The notes under the pieces are model-generated. The model searched no databases and was not told the origin of the DNA. It saw only the letters and a list, made by a program, of their open reading frames with translations. A stretch of DNA of 64,000 nt from contig NC_073746.1 in assembly GCF_029784135.1 (NCBI RefSeq), positions 245,405,307 through 245,469,306 of the forward strand, in the 5' to 3' direction. The DNA is from Toxorhynchites rutilus septentrionalis. Lineage: Eukaryota > Arthropoda > Insecta > Diptera > Culicidae. Position numbers and translations under genes: made by a program. Within the stretch, counting starts at the first letter, position 1, and each line of letters starts with the position of its first letter. Below are positions 37,318-48,351 of this stretch, one piece after another.

Positions 37318-37647
37318 AAATGTAGTGTATGATCCTGAAGCATACCTGAAACTCTAAATGATACCTGTAATCTCAAATCTGGAATGGAACTTTAGGTAAA
37401 AAAAAAACTACATGAGGCTGATCGTCATCGTTAGTCATTTCAACGAAGTAAGTCGGTTGAGACAGTTCCTGCAGTTCATACAATTTTGAGCTGAAGAGTT
37501 TGATGAGATTAGTTGAACAAAAAACCATTTCCTATGGTCTTTCAATTCGCATCTGGTTTTGTCATTTTAGGAGTGCTTTCGATTGAAGATTATTATTCGA
37601 ACAAAACAACAAAAAATTGACAAAAAAAATAACAGCGGTTTGGCAAA
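37318..37647 (+). promoter_or_regulatory. Duplicated promoter and leader of zinc-finger gene 2
   Basis: It matches 80-260 of the window in tgtagtgtatgatcctga, acctgtaatctcaaatctgg and tcatttcaacgaagta. The TATA box of copy 1 (ctatataagg) corresponds to ctacatgagg at 37408-37417 here, after an A run, so the TATA element looks lost. The initiator region (ttagtcatttcaacg) is kept. Confidence 0.6.
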
Positions 37648-39102
37648 ATGGATCAAGAAATTAAGTTATTTGGTGAATCACTCTATATCCCTATGGAGAA
37701 TTCAGAGAAAAATGTGAACCAGTTAGCGGACGATTGTGAATACTATGAATTTGATGGAAAAACGTACATGAAGTTTGTGACGAGTTCGCCTATGCAATTA
37801 ACCAACATTTACGAAACTCAGGAGAAAACGGCGAATGGTGACATGGAGCAACAAATGGGAAATGATTCAGGATACACATCACCTATGAATATTGTGCCAG
37901 AACAAAGCCTGACAAGCACGTATCAACCAACAGATTCGAAGATTGATGAAGAACAATCATTACAAAATACGTTTGTGGAAAATTGTACGGAATATGTACC
38001 ACATTCTAATAATTTCATGCATCAAATCATGGATACGAACACAAACAACGTGAACAGTAATTTCACACCGACACTCCATGTCCAGCCAAACATAATTGGA
38101 TATCCACATCATTTATCGCATCCAGATGTATCGTTACCGTATAATTATCTACAATCGTCGCCTTCCACGGCCAGTCTCCAATCACAATACGGAGAGCCAG
38201 TATCTTCAAGTAATTTACTACACTCGGATTACATATCGTCTGTAAATGTCCTGTCACAACAAAATCAGGTAGAATCAGTAACTGCATATCAACAAACCGT
38301 GGCAAATAATGATGCAGAACAATCACCATATAATACATTAGTTTACGGTAACGACAACAACGCATACGTTCAGGGTATCTGGTATACACAACACGGTCAA
38401 CCAATTTACCTGGTGCCGGAACAAAAACAATCAACTTCATATATCCAATCCAACCATCAACAAATATCACCATCAACGTGTAGCTCTTCATCAGAAACCC
38501 ACTATGAAGAATCATTGCCGTCAAACAATTCCTCACATTTTGATTATCAGCAGCCGTCAACTTCACATGCAGAAGGTGCATCTCTAGGTGATCACATCGA
38601 TAATGGCGTTCATCCAGAAACTGCTTCAAAGTCGACCCCGTCTTCGGATTCAACTAAAACATCGAAACGATCCTATAGATCAAAACCAATTCGCAGCGAA
38701 AAAATCCAAAGAGCTGTTAGACGAAGTGTGGTCAAACACAGTGATTTTCCGTGTACCACATGCGGCACGTACTTGAAATCAAGGCAGGGATTGAAGCAAC
38801 ACAACAGAAGTATCCATTCAGGCTACGAGCATAGGTGCTCTATGTGTGGTAAGCGATTCGCTACGGAAGAAATACTTGATGAGCATATTGCTAAACATAA
38901 ACTCACCGAAAAGCCGTGGAAGTGCGAGTTGTGTCCGAATTCATACATTAACAAGCCAGATCTCAAACGCCATCTGCTAGATCACAATCCAGCCACCAAA
39001 CCACACGAATGCGACAAATGTGGGAAGAGATTTAGTCGTTCCGATCAGAGGGATCAACACATGGAATCCCACGAGCGCAAGGAAGCGAAACGCGAGCAGT
39101 AG
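37648..39102 (+). CDS. C2H2 zinc-finger protein, four fingers (paralogue 2)
   Basis: This single-exon gene encodes 484 residues and starts in the same ggcaaaatgg context as the copy at 389. The N-terminus aligns with paralogue 1 (MDQEIKLFGESLYIPMENSE against MDQDIQVFDGLSYVPLENSS). It is longer mainly through extra N/S/Q-rich segments near residues 110-150 and 270-290. Fingers: C369/C372/H385/H390 (spacing X4, against X3 in paralogue 1), C397/C400/H413/H417, C426/C429/H442/H446 and C455/C458/H471/H475. Finger 4 keeps KRFSRSDQRDQH against KRFSRADQRDLH, so DNA-contacting positions are mostly retained. It is open throughout and probably a nuclear DNA-binding regulator. Function and target are unknown. 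Confidence 0.85.
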   Translation: MDQEIKLFGESLYIPMENSEKNVNQLADDCEYYEFDGKTYMKFVTSSPMQLTNIYETQEKTANGDMEQQMGNDSGYTSPMNIVPEQSLTSTYQPTDSKIDEEQSLQNTFVENCTEYVPHSNNFMHQIMDTNTNNVNSNFTPTLHVQPNIIGYPHHLSHPDVSLPYNYLQSSPSTASLQSQYGEPVSSSNLLHSDYISSVNVLSQQNQVESVTAYQQTVANNDAEQSPYNTLVYGNDNNAYVQGIWYTQHGQPIYLVPEQKQSTSYIQSNHQQISPSTCSSSSETHYEESLPSNNSSHFDYQQPSTSHAEGASLGDHIDNGVHPETASKSTPSSDSTKTSKRSYRSKPIRSEKIQRAVRRSVVKHSDFPCTTCGTYLKSRQGLKQHNRSIHSGYEHRCSMCGKRFATEEILDEHIAKHKLTEKPWKCELCPNSYINKPDLKRHLLDHNPATKPHECDKCGKRFSRSDQRDQHMESHERKEAKREQ

Positions 39103-42100
39103 TGAGGAATGATGTTAAAGATAGTCAACTTGATATTCCGCTTTCCAACGATTTCTCGCATAACTTTTGAAAAGGTCCTATGTAACAAATGTAAACAAAT
39201 CGAGTTAATGGATGCACGCTATTAGTTTTCAATCATTGAATGCATTACAAAAACAATCGTTAACGTATCTATCTTCATCATCTATTAATCGGCGATGCAA
39301 AAAATATCCAATGTACAGATTCAGATTTTAAGCACTCGGCTGTTACTTCAGACGCCTCTTTCCTCCGACGCTCGAAACGTCCGAAGTAAAAAAGCAATCA
39401 AAACAACACGAAGCGTACTTCGGTCATTTTGAGTTTTTGTTTCTTTCAGGTGTTGTTTTCTATGTCAGTGCAATTCAACGAGTGATAACAATAATAATCT
39501 GTGTTTAGAACGAAATGCTGATGTTTCGATTGTTCTTCAGTAGTTAGTTTCAAATTCTTATCGTGAAACGTAATATGTCCAATGTGCAAACAGGGGCAGT
39601 CAAAACGTCCAATGTAACATTTTTCGCTCCGAGGCTTCAAATTTAGGCTCAAATCACGGAACAACTGTTACGATTGGTTTTTCAGAGTTATTATTGACTG
39701 CTAGTGGTAAAAGTAGTGATAAAGATCGATACATTTTTGGACAATTCGCGGAATAATGTTCGGGTCTTCAACTTCATTTTTCGCGAGTTGACGAAAATGT
39801 TACATTGGACCTTTTCAAAAGTTACGCGAGATTTCTATTTCTATTTTTTACACATTCAGACTCTTTGACTCACACTTTTTGTGTACCAAAAGCAAATTGT
39901 TCAAAGCGCCCAATGAACGGATGCCAGAAATTGGCCACATTAGTTCTAGTTTCTCTGCTAAGCCGTTATATTTTATTTTTTAAAGGTACCGGTGTTCTTG
40001 TTTTCTTGTCACGAACCACAATCCCAGCTAAAAAATATGTGAAGGAGTTTTCCAAAACAGGAGCATATTTCCAATAAGCTAGAAGCAACTTTTATTTCCG
40101 TTACTTCATTGTTACTATTCCAATTACTCAATCATATTTATAAAGTCTATGGCAAATGCACGTCAAGATGTTGTACTTTTTTTATCTACTACTGAACTAC
40201 GCACGATACCAGTAAGTTGTTCTTTCTCATAATCCTATCAACTGTTTTTGAGTTTTTTTTTTTGTTAGTTTTATCCAAATCCGGAAATTCAGTGCTCAAT
40301 GTTCATAATGTTCGTTGCCAGCAAAATATATATTTAACTACGACTATGAAAACCACAGGGAAAAACAGAATGTAATGAAGGTGGAAAGGTGTACTGAAGA
40401 TAATGTTTCTAGTGAATTTCTAGTGAATAATGAACTATTTAAAGTATAACTAAAGTGAATTAGAATTATAGATATAAAAAGTATAGAATACAAGATGCTT
40501 TTGAATTGATTCCAATATATTTTCATTGTGCTCCTCAAATTATTGGCTTAAGTAAAAGTAAAAGTATGATAATTTTCATGAACAGAACACCTTTCCAATG
40601 TATTGAATTTTATTATTATTTATAACATTTACTATTGAAATTCTTATAATGTTTCAAGAAGAAACAGATGCTTAGGAATAATCTTTCAAAAAACTAAAAA
40701 AAACTAAAAATAATCATAGCCTTGTTATTTTGTTTTTCGCAAGCACTAATAGTACAATTTTGAACGATAAATTAATTGAAAAACTTTTGGCCTCGTGAAA
40801 AAAGTTTATTTTCTCTCCTCTGAATAAAAAAAAATTATCAGAATTTCATCCCAGATTGTTTGAAATACGAATATTTTTTTCAGTAATCCACTTTGAAGCT
40901 CCTCCATTCGAGAATGCGGGAATTTTAGTCATTATTTGTTGTTGAAAAAAATAATATGGCAAGAGATATACAGCTGTAGACAAAAATAAAACAGTTTTTT
41001 TATAAATCAGACAATCAACTCGAAGATTAAGAAAGAAAAACGCGTGCTACCATACAAAAGAACGCACATAAATCCTACACATCCTTCAGTAGTACCGTGA
41101 AAATGCAATCGATTTCGATTTCGACTGCATCCCTTCCAAATTGCCCTAAATTTTGCTCAATTGAAAAATAGTGTATAATGGATTTAAGGAAGCTGAAGAA
41201 TAACAGCAAGCAGAAAAGATATACTACAGATATGAAAAGTGGAATAAAAAAGTCGGCAAGGAAAACCAACGGAAAGTCCAAAAAATTATGCAAGATATTC
41301 AATAAAAAATCACGATTGATTCAAAATCACATAGTTTTTTTTTTTCTTTCTGAAAATGCAAATAAAAACTTCTTTTTTTAGCCTACAGAATTTTCAATTC
41401 TATCCAAGTTATCTTGAAAAAAAACGATTTCTTTCATTCTTGTATACAGATTCTATCTGGAACAAGATTTCATTATCTACCCAACGCCCTGTATATAATA
41501 TTTAAGAAATGAATGATTTTATTACGCAATTACAATGGGCTTCCCAATAAGAGCAATAGGACTCAATAGAAACTATTTCTAATTGACGAATTTACGCAAA
41601 GCTGAATCAGCTCATGCGACATCTACATTAGAGCTCAGAACCACAAGAGTGAGGGTGTTTGTTTATTTTACGCACTGAAAAGCAAGATTCGGTGGTGATT
41701 ATTCATTTTATTTCAATTTAGATTCATTTATTATTACGTCGTCAGTATATGGTAAGAAAGTTGGAGTTTTGTATATTTACGATGGTTTCAACACGCGATT
41801 TGACCAAAGTCATAGATAATCTTCGAAAATTTTAAGTTTGATAATGCATACCGGTGATTGATACCAAGGATAATTGCGATGAAATCGATATCATATCAAA
41901 TTGACTGATATAATTGATTATGTAGGGGCCGATACGCGAAGGATTTGCAGTATTTTTAGCGCAAAACACCCTATTCATCGTTTACTTAGTTGAAAAAAAA
42001 TTAAAGTTACAATACTTATAACTAGCCATTCCTCGTAATATACATAGCACGTTGTAAAATGATGATTTTCTAACCTTTTCAGCGTGGAAAGAATACATGA

Positions 42101-42349
42101 AACCTGGAAATTTGAAGATAAATTCTGATTTGTCTAGAAAATTTGAATTCCATACTAAAAAAACAAAACATCCTCATTTTACTCACTACGCCATCTGGTT
42201 GTAAATCCAACGTAAATTTTGCGCGCCATTCTACGGACTTTGTCATTGAGACCGTAGAATGGCGCGCACGTAAAAATATTGTTCCGACGCAAATGGTGAA
42301 AATCACGATTATTTCCCAAAAACAAACCACTATTTACCGGTTATCGCTA
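39103..42349. other. Non-coding DNA downstream of zinc-finger gene 2
   Basis: No supported gene is seen. The sequence is AT-rich with many A and T runs. A 90-codon frame at 39805-40077 and others have no domain. A hairpin at 42221-42267 is listed separately. Confidence 0.3.
42221..42267. repeat. Perfect 16-bp inverted repeat, GC-rich, flanked by a 7-bp direct repeat
   Basis: gcgcgccattctacgg (42221-42236) and ccgtagaatggcgcgc (42252-42267) are exact reverse complements with a 15-base loop. acgtaaa lies on both sides (42210-42216 and 42268-42274), so it could be a tiny inserted fold-back sequence. Confidence 0.85.
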
Positions 42350-42475
42350 TCATTGACGAATACCTGAACGTTTTACTGTGAAGTTTGAGAAGTTTTCGCC
42401 AGTTGTAGCTGTGAATCAGGAAATTATTTTATTCGCTGCTGTATTCTGAAGAACAACTAGCATTTTTGAGCAACC

Positions 42476-43243
42476 ATGGCCGACGACCACAGCTCTCGTC
42501 GCCCTCTTCGCAGTCAGTCGGCGAGCAAACCAGCCGTTGATGATATGAGTGTTTCTGAGCTAGCGAAACAAATGAAATCACAGCTTGCAACAAACCAACA
42601 AAACACAGTCGAAGAGATTCGACGTCTGGAGCATTCGCTTGAAGCCCAAATCAACAAATTGCGATCGGATATAACATTGGACTTAGACAACATTCGAAAG
42701 GAGACCAACAATACCACTACCAACATTATAAATACTGTCGATAAAAATAGAGCTGAGTGTCTTGCAGTCGCCGATAGAAACACACGCTCCAACGATCTTA
42801 TTGTGAGTGGAGTACCGTACACCACAGGAGAAAATCTGGCAAACTATTTCGTTACTTGGTGCCGATCTCTTGGGTATGTGGATGAAGCGATTCCGTTAGT
42901 GGATATCAAAAGACTTTCCAAAACCAATCCCAAAAATGGAATAGTCTATTTGATTTTGATTCAGTTCGCAATAACTGTGCAGCGGAATGAATTCTATGCA
43001 CGTTATTTGCGTTCAAGAAAACTCTCGCTCGCTGACATCGGATTCTCAACAGATCGACGAGTTTTTGTAAACGAGAATTTAGGACCTGCTGCGAGAGAGC
43101 TCCGTGCGAAGGCTTTGCAATTGAAGAAGAAAGGAGAGTTATCTGGAGTCTTCACGAGAATGGGCATCGTTTACGTCAAAAAAATGCAAAATGATCAAGA
43201 GAAACCCGTATTGTCAGAGGACGATCTTCAGAAACTATTTTAA
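42476..43243 (+). CDS. LINE ORF1: coiled coil plus nucleic-acid-binding domain
   Basis: The protein has 255 residues. It starts MADDHSSRRPLRSQSASKPA with a basic N-terminus. About residues 25-105 form a likely coiled coil (heptads in QNTVEEIRRLEHSLEAQINK onward). Residues 108-250 form a compact domain (DLIVSGVPY ... RRVFVNENLGPAARELRAKA ... FTRMGIVYVK) of the type shared with baculovirus FP25K-like proteins and other LINE ORF1s. No zinc knuckle is present. It probably coats the element RNA. It is followed by 321 bases before the ORF2 ATG, a gap with no in-frame link. Confidence 0.75.
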   Translation: MADDHSSRRPLRSQSASKPAVDDMSVSELAKQMKSQLATNQQNTVEEIRRLEHSLEAQINKLRSDITLDLDNIRKETNNTTTNIINTVDKNRAECLAVADRNTRSNDLIVSGVPYTTGENLANYFVTWCRSLGYVDEAIPLVDIKRLSKTNPKNGIVYLILIQFAITVQRNEFYARYLRSRKLSLADIGFSTDRRVFVNENLGPAARELRAKALQLKKKGELSGVFTRMGIVYVKKMQNDQEKPVLSEDDLQKLF

Positions 43244-43564
43244 CCTTTCCTTATCAGCTCTTGTTTACTCCTTCCATTCCATCCATATCTATTCCCTGCC
43301 TCCCTCCTGAAAGCCAAAATATTGTTGTTGTCGTCGCTGTTGCTGCCTGGATGCTGTTGCTGCTTGGAATGCTGGGGGATGTTGAAAATTATTAGTTTTA
43401 TAGTGAACGCGGTTTGTAATACAAACAACATTTGCGTCGTAAAGAAATGTGAATTAGATTGAATTTGTAAACAATATTATTATACATTGTAGTCGATAGC
43501 TAGTAGGTACTTTTTGATTCATGCTCTTTCATTTGCTCGGATCATCGTAAACACTTTTGGAGAA

Positions 43565-46411
43565 ATGGCTAGTGTTTCTAGTGGAAATGTCTCATCGGAT
43601 TGGTGTCTGCCAGGGATTATTATGAAAAGTGCCCTAATTAAAAATAAGCTTTCAGTATGTAGTGTAAATATCCAGAGCATCTGTGCTCGCAGGTTTTCCA
43701 AACTAGACGAGCTACAACAAATAGCCCGATTGAGTGGTGTTGATATCATATGCGTGACTGAGACCTGGTTAAACGAAAGAATCGACAATTCATCGCTGAC
43801 ACTTGAAGGCTACAATATTATCAGACACGATAGGGAAGGGCGATTAGGGGGCGGTATTTTGGTGTTTATGAAAGACGGAATCCACTATAACCTCCTGGAG
43901 AAATCCATTCATCAGCCAGGTGTCCCGTATTCTGAGTACGTCGCGGTGGAAATTATTCTAGATGGTGAAAAGCTGTTTCTTGTTAGCATGTATAATCCGC
44001 CTGAAGCAGACTGTGTGGACGCTGTTGATTGCTTGTTGTTAAAATACGGCACGCACTATAGTAATATTTTTGTTGTAGGTGATTTAAATGTCAACCTATT
44101 AAATCATAGTTCAGCAAAGTGTTCACGACTGATGACAATGCTTAGCATACATAACATGTTTAGCTTAGGTTCTGAGCCCACATTTTTCTATCAATATGGA
44201 TCATCACAGCTCGACCTTATGCTGATGAATTCAAGGTCACGAGTTCTCAGATTCAATCAAGTTGATGTCCCAAACTTTTCGAATCATGATCTTATTTTTG
44301 CTTCACTCGATTTTGACCTCGTTCACCTACCTGAGAAGGTTAGTTATCGCGATTATCAATCTATGGATGTTGATGGTCTCGTGGCAGCATTCAATTTACT
44401 AGACTGGTCTAGTTATTATCATTCAACCGATCCAAATTTTTTACTCCGATTTTTCAATTGCAATATCGTTGCATTTCATGATAGGTTTGTGGCAATACGA
44501 TCATTTGTGCCACGAAAAAATCAAAATCCATGGTTCAATGACATAATAAGTAAAGCAATTGTAGATCGAGATCTTGCATACAAAAGATGGAAGTACTCAA
44601 AGTGCTCTGATGATTTTCAATTATTCAAAACTCTTCGTAATCAAGTGACTTTTAGAGTTCGTCAAATCAAAAAAGAATATTATGAAAGAAATCTCAACGC
44701 TAATATGCCACCGAAGGAATTGTGGAAAAAATTGAAAAACATTGGAGTTGGTAAGAGTACTACATCGCCAACAATAGAGTTTGAGTCTGATGAGATTAAC
44801 GAATGCTTTGCAAATAATTTTTCGGAGAGTATTCGTGATTTAAATATTGACGTAGTGTCCAACCATCAAAACAGGGTAGATTCATTTTATTTCAATCAAA
44901 TAAGTGAAATTCAAGTAATCAATGAACTATATTGCATGAAATCTAATGCCATTGGGCTTGATGAACTACCCATTAAATTTCTAAAATTAATTAATCCGCT
45001 TATAATCAAACCCATCACACATTTATTCAATTGCATAGTTGCTACTAGTATCTTTCCAGAGGAATGGAAGAAATCTAAAATATTGCCATTGAAGAAAAAA
45101 TCAAATTTGAATAACCTGCAGAATTTACGTCCAATAAGTATATTACCGGCATTGTCAAAGTTATTTGAACGCATAATCAAAACCCAAATCTGTCAGTATA
45201 TTAACCGCGAAAATTTATTAATAAGTCAGCAATCTGGATATCGTGCGAATCACAGCACAAAAACTGCAATGCTGAAAGTCTTTGATGACATAGGGTTAAT
45301 CCTAGATAAAGGAAGACCAGTTGTTTTACTGCTCCTAGACTTCTCAAAGGCATTTGATACAATTCCCCATAACATACTCTGTCAAAAACTCAGCGTAAGA
45401 TTTGGGTTCTCCAGTCATGCAACAAATCTTATTAAATCATATCTCACTGGACGAACACAGACAGTTTTCAATAAAGGAATTTACTCTACTTACCTTCCAA
45501 TATCCTCAGGTGTGCCTCAAGGATCAATCTTAGGACCAATACTTTTTTCAATTTTTATAAATGATCTTCCAGATGTGTTGAAGTATTGTAAGTTCCATAT
45601 TTTCGCGGACGACGTGCAATTGTACTACGGTTGTTTGGATGATACTTCCACAATTGTTTCGAGGAAAATTAACGAAGACCTAGCCAATATTCATGTGTGG
45701 TCCGTCAGGAATGGACTCAAACTAAATGCTAATAAAACGAGTGCTCTATTTTTGAGCCTCTCCCACGTCAATAATGTTCTGAAACCCTTCTTAAAGTTGA
45801 ACAATGCTAACATTGCTTTTGCGGAGGAAGGAGTGAGCTTGGGGTTCACAATTCAATCAAATTTTAAATTTGAAAAATTCATTTTCAAACAATGTGGCAA
45901 AATATATGCAAGTTTGCGTAACCTCTATGCGGCATCATCATTCCTAAGCAGTGATATGAAGCTTAAACTTTTTAAAAGTTTAGTTCTACCGCATTTCATA
46001 GCTTGCGATTTTATTCTGTCAGTAACGACAGTGTATGCAGAATCAAGACTGCGAATAGCATTGAATGCTTGTGTTCGATTCGTATTTAACTTGAGTAGAT
46101 ACGATAGAGTTACCCACCTTCAACATCGCTTAATCGGGTGTCCGTTCAACAAGTTTTCTCAGTTTAGATGTTGCCTCTTTTTGTTCAAGCTTGCGAAGTC
46201 AAAAGCTCCCGGGTATCTACATACTAATCTGAAGCCATTGAGAAGTTCGCGTGCGAAAAAGTATTCTGTTCCTCGTCACAATACATCCTCATACGGCAGT
46301 TCGTTTTTCGTCAGAGGCATTTCCTATTGGAATTCTCTACCGAATGAGTTGACCTTAGTAAATTCCACATCAGCTTTTAAGAGAGGATGCAAAGAGCACT
46401 TTAATAGTTGA
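43565..46411 (+). CDS. LINE ORF2: endonuclease and reverse transcriptase, open throughout
   Basis: The frame is open from 43514, but the first ATG is at 43565 (MASVSSGNVSSDW), giving about 948 residues. Endonuclease: VNIQSICARR, TETWLNE, VVGDLNVN, and SNHDLIFASLDF in place of the usual SDH. RT: RPISILPALSKLFER, LLDFSKAFDTIPH, SSGVPQGSILGPILF and FADDVQLYYG with the catalytic Asp pair intact. The C-terminus ends KRGCKEHFNS, and there is no RNase H. This domain order fits CR1/L2/Jockey elements. Whether S-N-H is normal for its family or a damaging change cannot be told here. The lack of stops across 2.8 kb suggests recent insertion. Confidence 0.88.
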   Translation: MASVSSGNVSSDWCLPGIIMKSALIKNKLSVCSVNIQSICARRFSKLDELQQIARLSGVDIICVTETWLNERIDNSSLTLEGYNIIRHDREGRLGGGILVFMKDGIHYNLLEKSIHQPGVPYSEYVAVEIILDGEKLFLVSMYNPPEADCVDAVDCLLLKYGTHYSNIFVVGDLNVNLLNHSSAKCSRLMTMLSIHNMFSLGSEPTFFYQYGSSQLDLMLMNSRSRVLRFNQVDVPNFSNHDLIFASLDFDLVHLPEKVSYRDYQSMDVDGLVAAFNLLDWSSYYHSTDPNFLLRFFNCNIVAFHDRFVAIRSFVPRKNQNPWFNDIISKAIVDRDLAYKRWKYSKCSDDFQLFKTLRNQVTFRVRQIKKEYYERNLNANMPPKELWKKLKNIGVGKSTTSPTIEFESDEINECFANNFSESIRDLNIDVVSNHQNRVDSFYFNQISEIQVINELYCMKSNAIGLDELPIKFLKLINPLIIKPITHLFNCIVATSIFPEEWKKSKILPLKKKSNLNNLQNLRPISILPALSKLFERIIKTQICQYINRENLLISQQSGYRANHSTKTAMLKVFDDIGLILDKGRPVVLLLLDFSKAFDTIPHNILCQKLSVRFGFSSHATNLIKSYLTGRTQTVFNKGIYSTYLPISSGVPQGSILGPILFSIFINDLPDVLKYCKFHIFADDVQLYYGCLDDTSTIVSRKINEDLANIHVWSVRNGLKLNANKTSALFLSLSHVNNVLKPFLKLNNANIAFAEEGVSLGFTIQSNFKFEKFIFKQCGKIYASLRNLYAASSFLSSDMKLKLFKSLVLPHFIACDFILSVTTVYAESRLRIALNACVRFVFNLSRYDRVTHLQHRLIGCPFNKFSQFRCCLFLFKLAKSKAPGYLHTNLKPLRSSRAKKYSVPRHNTSSYGSSFFVRGISYWNSLPNELTLVNSTSAFKRGCKEHFNS

Positions 46412-46591
46412 AGTTATCGATTTCTTTAGAAGAAGTAATGAATGAATGAGTCAATGAAATGTTTGTATTCACGAATAGTTTAGAAACTACGGCGCACCTT
46501 CTTATGTATTTACATAATGTAACATTAAAAAGAGACTGAAGTCTCATGTTACTAATTATAAATAAAAATAAAATAAATAAATAAATAAATT

Positions 46592-46974
46592 TCCTCGGAA
46601 CGCTGTTCGCCGATGATGTTACTCGCTGTCCTCCAGATATGATGATCGGGAATGCATATTCAGCATGATGAGTTGTTATGGTTTGTATGGATAGTTACAT
46701 TGTGTTGCTGCCTGAGGGGATGTTGGCTGGTGTTGCGAGTGGTAACGGAGGTGCAGCTGTGACTGATGTTGGTGTTGCATTACTCTGGAGATGCCTGCGT
46801 GGTACCTGAGTTTGTCTGGTGGCTGGTTCTGGGCTCGCGTGTGGCATGGCATGGGAGGATTCGTTCTTAACTACTCTCCCCCCGGAAGACGCGACGTCCC
46901 GATGCGTTCGATTGGGTTGACCGTCTTTATCTGCTTGCCTTTTAAGCATCCTTACTCTGAATTTACTTGTTTTC
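46592..46974 (-). mobile_element. env tail and possible 3' LTR remnant of the errantivirus-like element
   Basis: The minus-strand frame from 46988 begins with the four residues MIHL, which also close the env fragment on the far side of the inserted LINE, and goes on with a basic cytoplasmic-type tail (LKTSKFRVRMLKRQADKD). A purine-rich tract (ccggggggagagtagttaag, minus strand, near 46895) resembles a polypurine tract and the AGTTA start of gypsy-type LTRs. The rest may be a truncated 3' LTR. No matching 5' LTR is seen at the other end. Confidence 0.5.
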
Positions 46975-46987
46975 AATAAATGAATCA
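46975..46987. repeat. Target-site duplication, left copy (I-like LINE B)
   Basis: aataaatgaatca matches 54426-54438. The leading AA could belong to the poly(A) on the right side. Both copies encode part of the same env tail. Confidence 0.85.
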
Positions 46988-47054
46988 ATCATTCGCTATC
47001 CAACTCTTGACGAGTAAAGTTCAGTGTCGGTATTGTGCGTTGCCACTTTTGCTA

Positions 47055-48351
47055 AAGGGTGTGTCACATCAAATTGCATCACGGGAAATACGCTGTAGAA
47101 ATTCGCCCAGTAGACCGATCCTTTTGAAAATTTTAGACAGTAAAATAAAAACTATTAAACAACTTTTGGCATTTTCTTTTTATTCATACTTCGAGCCCAA
47201 GCCCGTATGCTCGCCCCTTCCTCTTTACCCCGTCCATAAGGTTCTGTACAACGTCAGGTTGTAGTTTTTTTTGAACAGAAATCCATTTTCTCTTGAAGTC
47301 CGCCTCCGATTTGACAACTTTTGGGTTCTTCCGGAGGGCCTGCTTCATAATCGCCCAATATTTCTCTATTGGGAAAAGCTCCGGCGCGTTGGGCGGGTTC
47401 ATTTCCTTTGCACGAAGGTGACCCCGTTGGCTTCGTACCACTCCAACACGTCCTTTGAATAGTGGCACGAAGCGAGATCCGGCCAGAAGATGGTCGGGCC
47501 CTCGTGCTGCTTCAATAGTGGTAGTAAGCGCTTCTGTAGGCACTCCTTAAGGTAAACCTGCCCGTTTACCGTGCCGGTCATCACGAAAGGGGCGCTCCGC
47601 TTTCCGCAAAAGCAGATCGCTTGCCACACCATGTACTTTTTGGCAAACTTGGATAGTTTCTGCTTGCGAATCTCCTTCGGAACGCTGAATTTGTCCTCTG
47701 CGGAGAAGAACAACAGGCCCGGCAGCTGACGAAAGTCCGCTTTGACGTAGGTTTCGTCGTCCATTACCAGGCAAAACGGCTTCGTCAGCATTTCGGTGTA
47801 CAGCTTCCGGGCTCGCATCTTCCCCACCATGTTTTGCCTTTCGTCGCGGTTAGGAGCCTTCTGAACCTTGTATGTACGCAGGCCCTCCCGCTGCTTGGTC
47901 CGCTGGACGAATGAACTTGACAAATTCAGCTTATTGGGGACATCCCGGACCGAACTTCTCGAATCACGTCTAAACTGCTTAACTACGCGTTTGTGATCTT
48001 TTTCACTGAAGGAGCATCCATTTTTGCCGTTCTTCACCTTCCGGTCGGTGGTTAGGTTCTCGAAGTATCGTTTTAGTACTCTGCTGACCGTGGATTGGAC
48101 GATTCCCAGCATCTTACCGATGTCCTGATGTGACAACTCCGGATTCTCGAAATGAGTGCGCAGGATTAATTCACGACGCTCTTTTTCGTTCGACGACATT
48201 TTTCCAAATTTACGAAAAATTGACAGTGAAGCATGGCCAACGTGATCTATACACTCTTATCTGATTATGAGCGAAAGCTGAAGATATAATTCCTAAAAAT
48301 TAAATTTGTTCAGCGTTTTTTCCGTGATGCAATTTGATGTGACACACCCTT
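47055..48351 (-). mobile_element. ITmD37E-type Tc1/mariner transposon
   Basis: Perfect terminal inverted repeats of about 30 bp begin aagggtgtgtcacatcaaat at both ends. TA duplications lie at 47053-47054 and 48352-48353. It carries one transposase gene on the minus strand. It is inserted in the 5' UTR of I-like LINE B, so it arrived after that LINE. Confidence 0.93.
47184..48199 (-). pseudogene. DD37E transposase with one frameshift
   Basis: The start is MSSNEKERRELILR. Two helix-turn-helix units follow (IGKMLGIVQSTVSRVLKRYF, then SSVRDVPNKLNLSSSF). The catalytic region has LVMDDETYVK (first Asp), FWPDLASCHYSKD (second Asp) and PELFPIEKYWAIMK (Glu). Allowing for the single-base shift near 47408, 37 residues separate the second Asp and the Glu, which defines the ITmD37E group described from mosquitoes. 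The total is about 338 codons, the usual length. The frame otherwise stays open, so the copy died recently. Confidence 0.9.

Larger units (their letters stand above)
42350..46591 (+). mobile_element. CR1/Jockey-type LINE with two open reading frames
   Basis: ORF1 (42476) and ORF2 (43565) are both open. A short 3' UTR ends in ataaaataaataaataaata (to about 46591). The left boundary is uncertain; a cattgacgaatacc start at 42352 is possible. The tail abuts the env-tail/3' LTR remnant at 46592. With no stop in ORF2 this is the youngest-looking LINE in the window. Confidence 0.8.

Noticed and set aside
38063..38653. 196-codon ORF antisense to the zinc-finger gene
   Set aside because: A shadow of the coding strand; codon structure follows the real gene.
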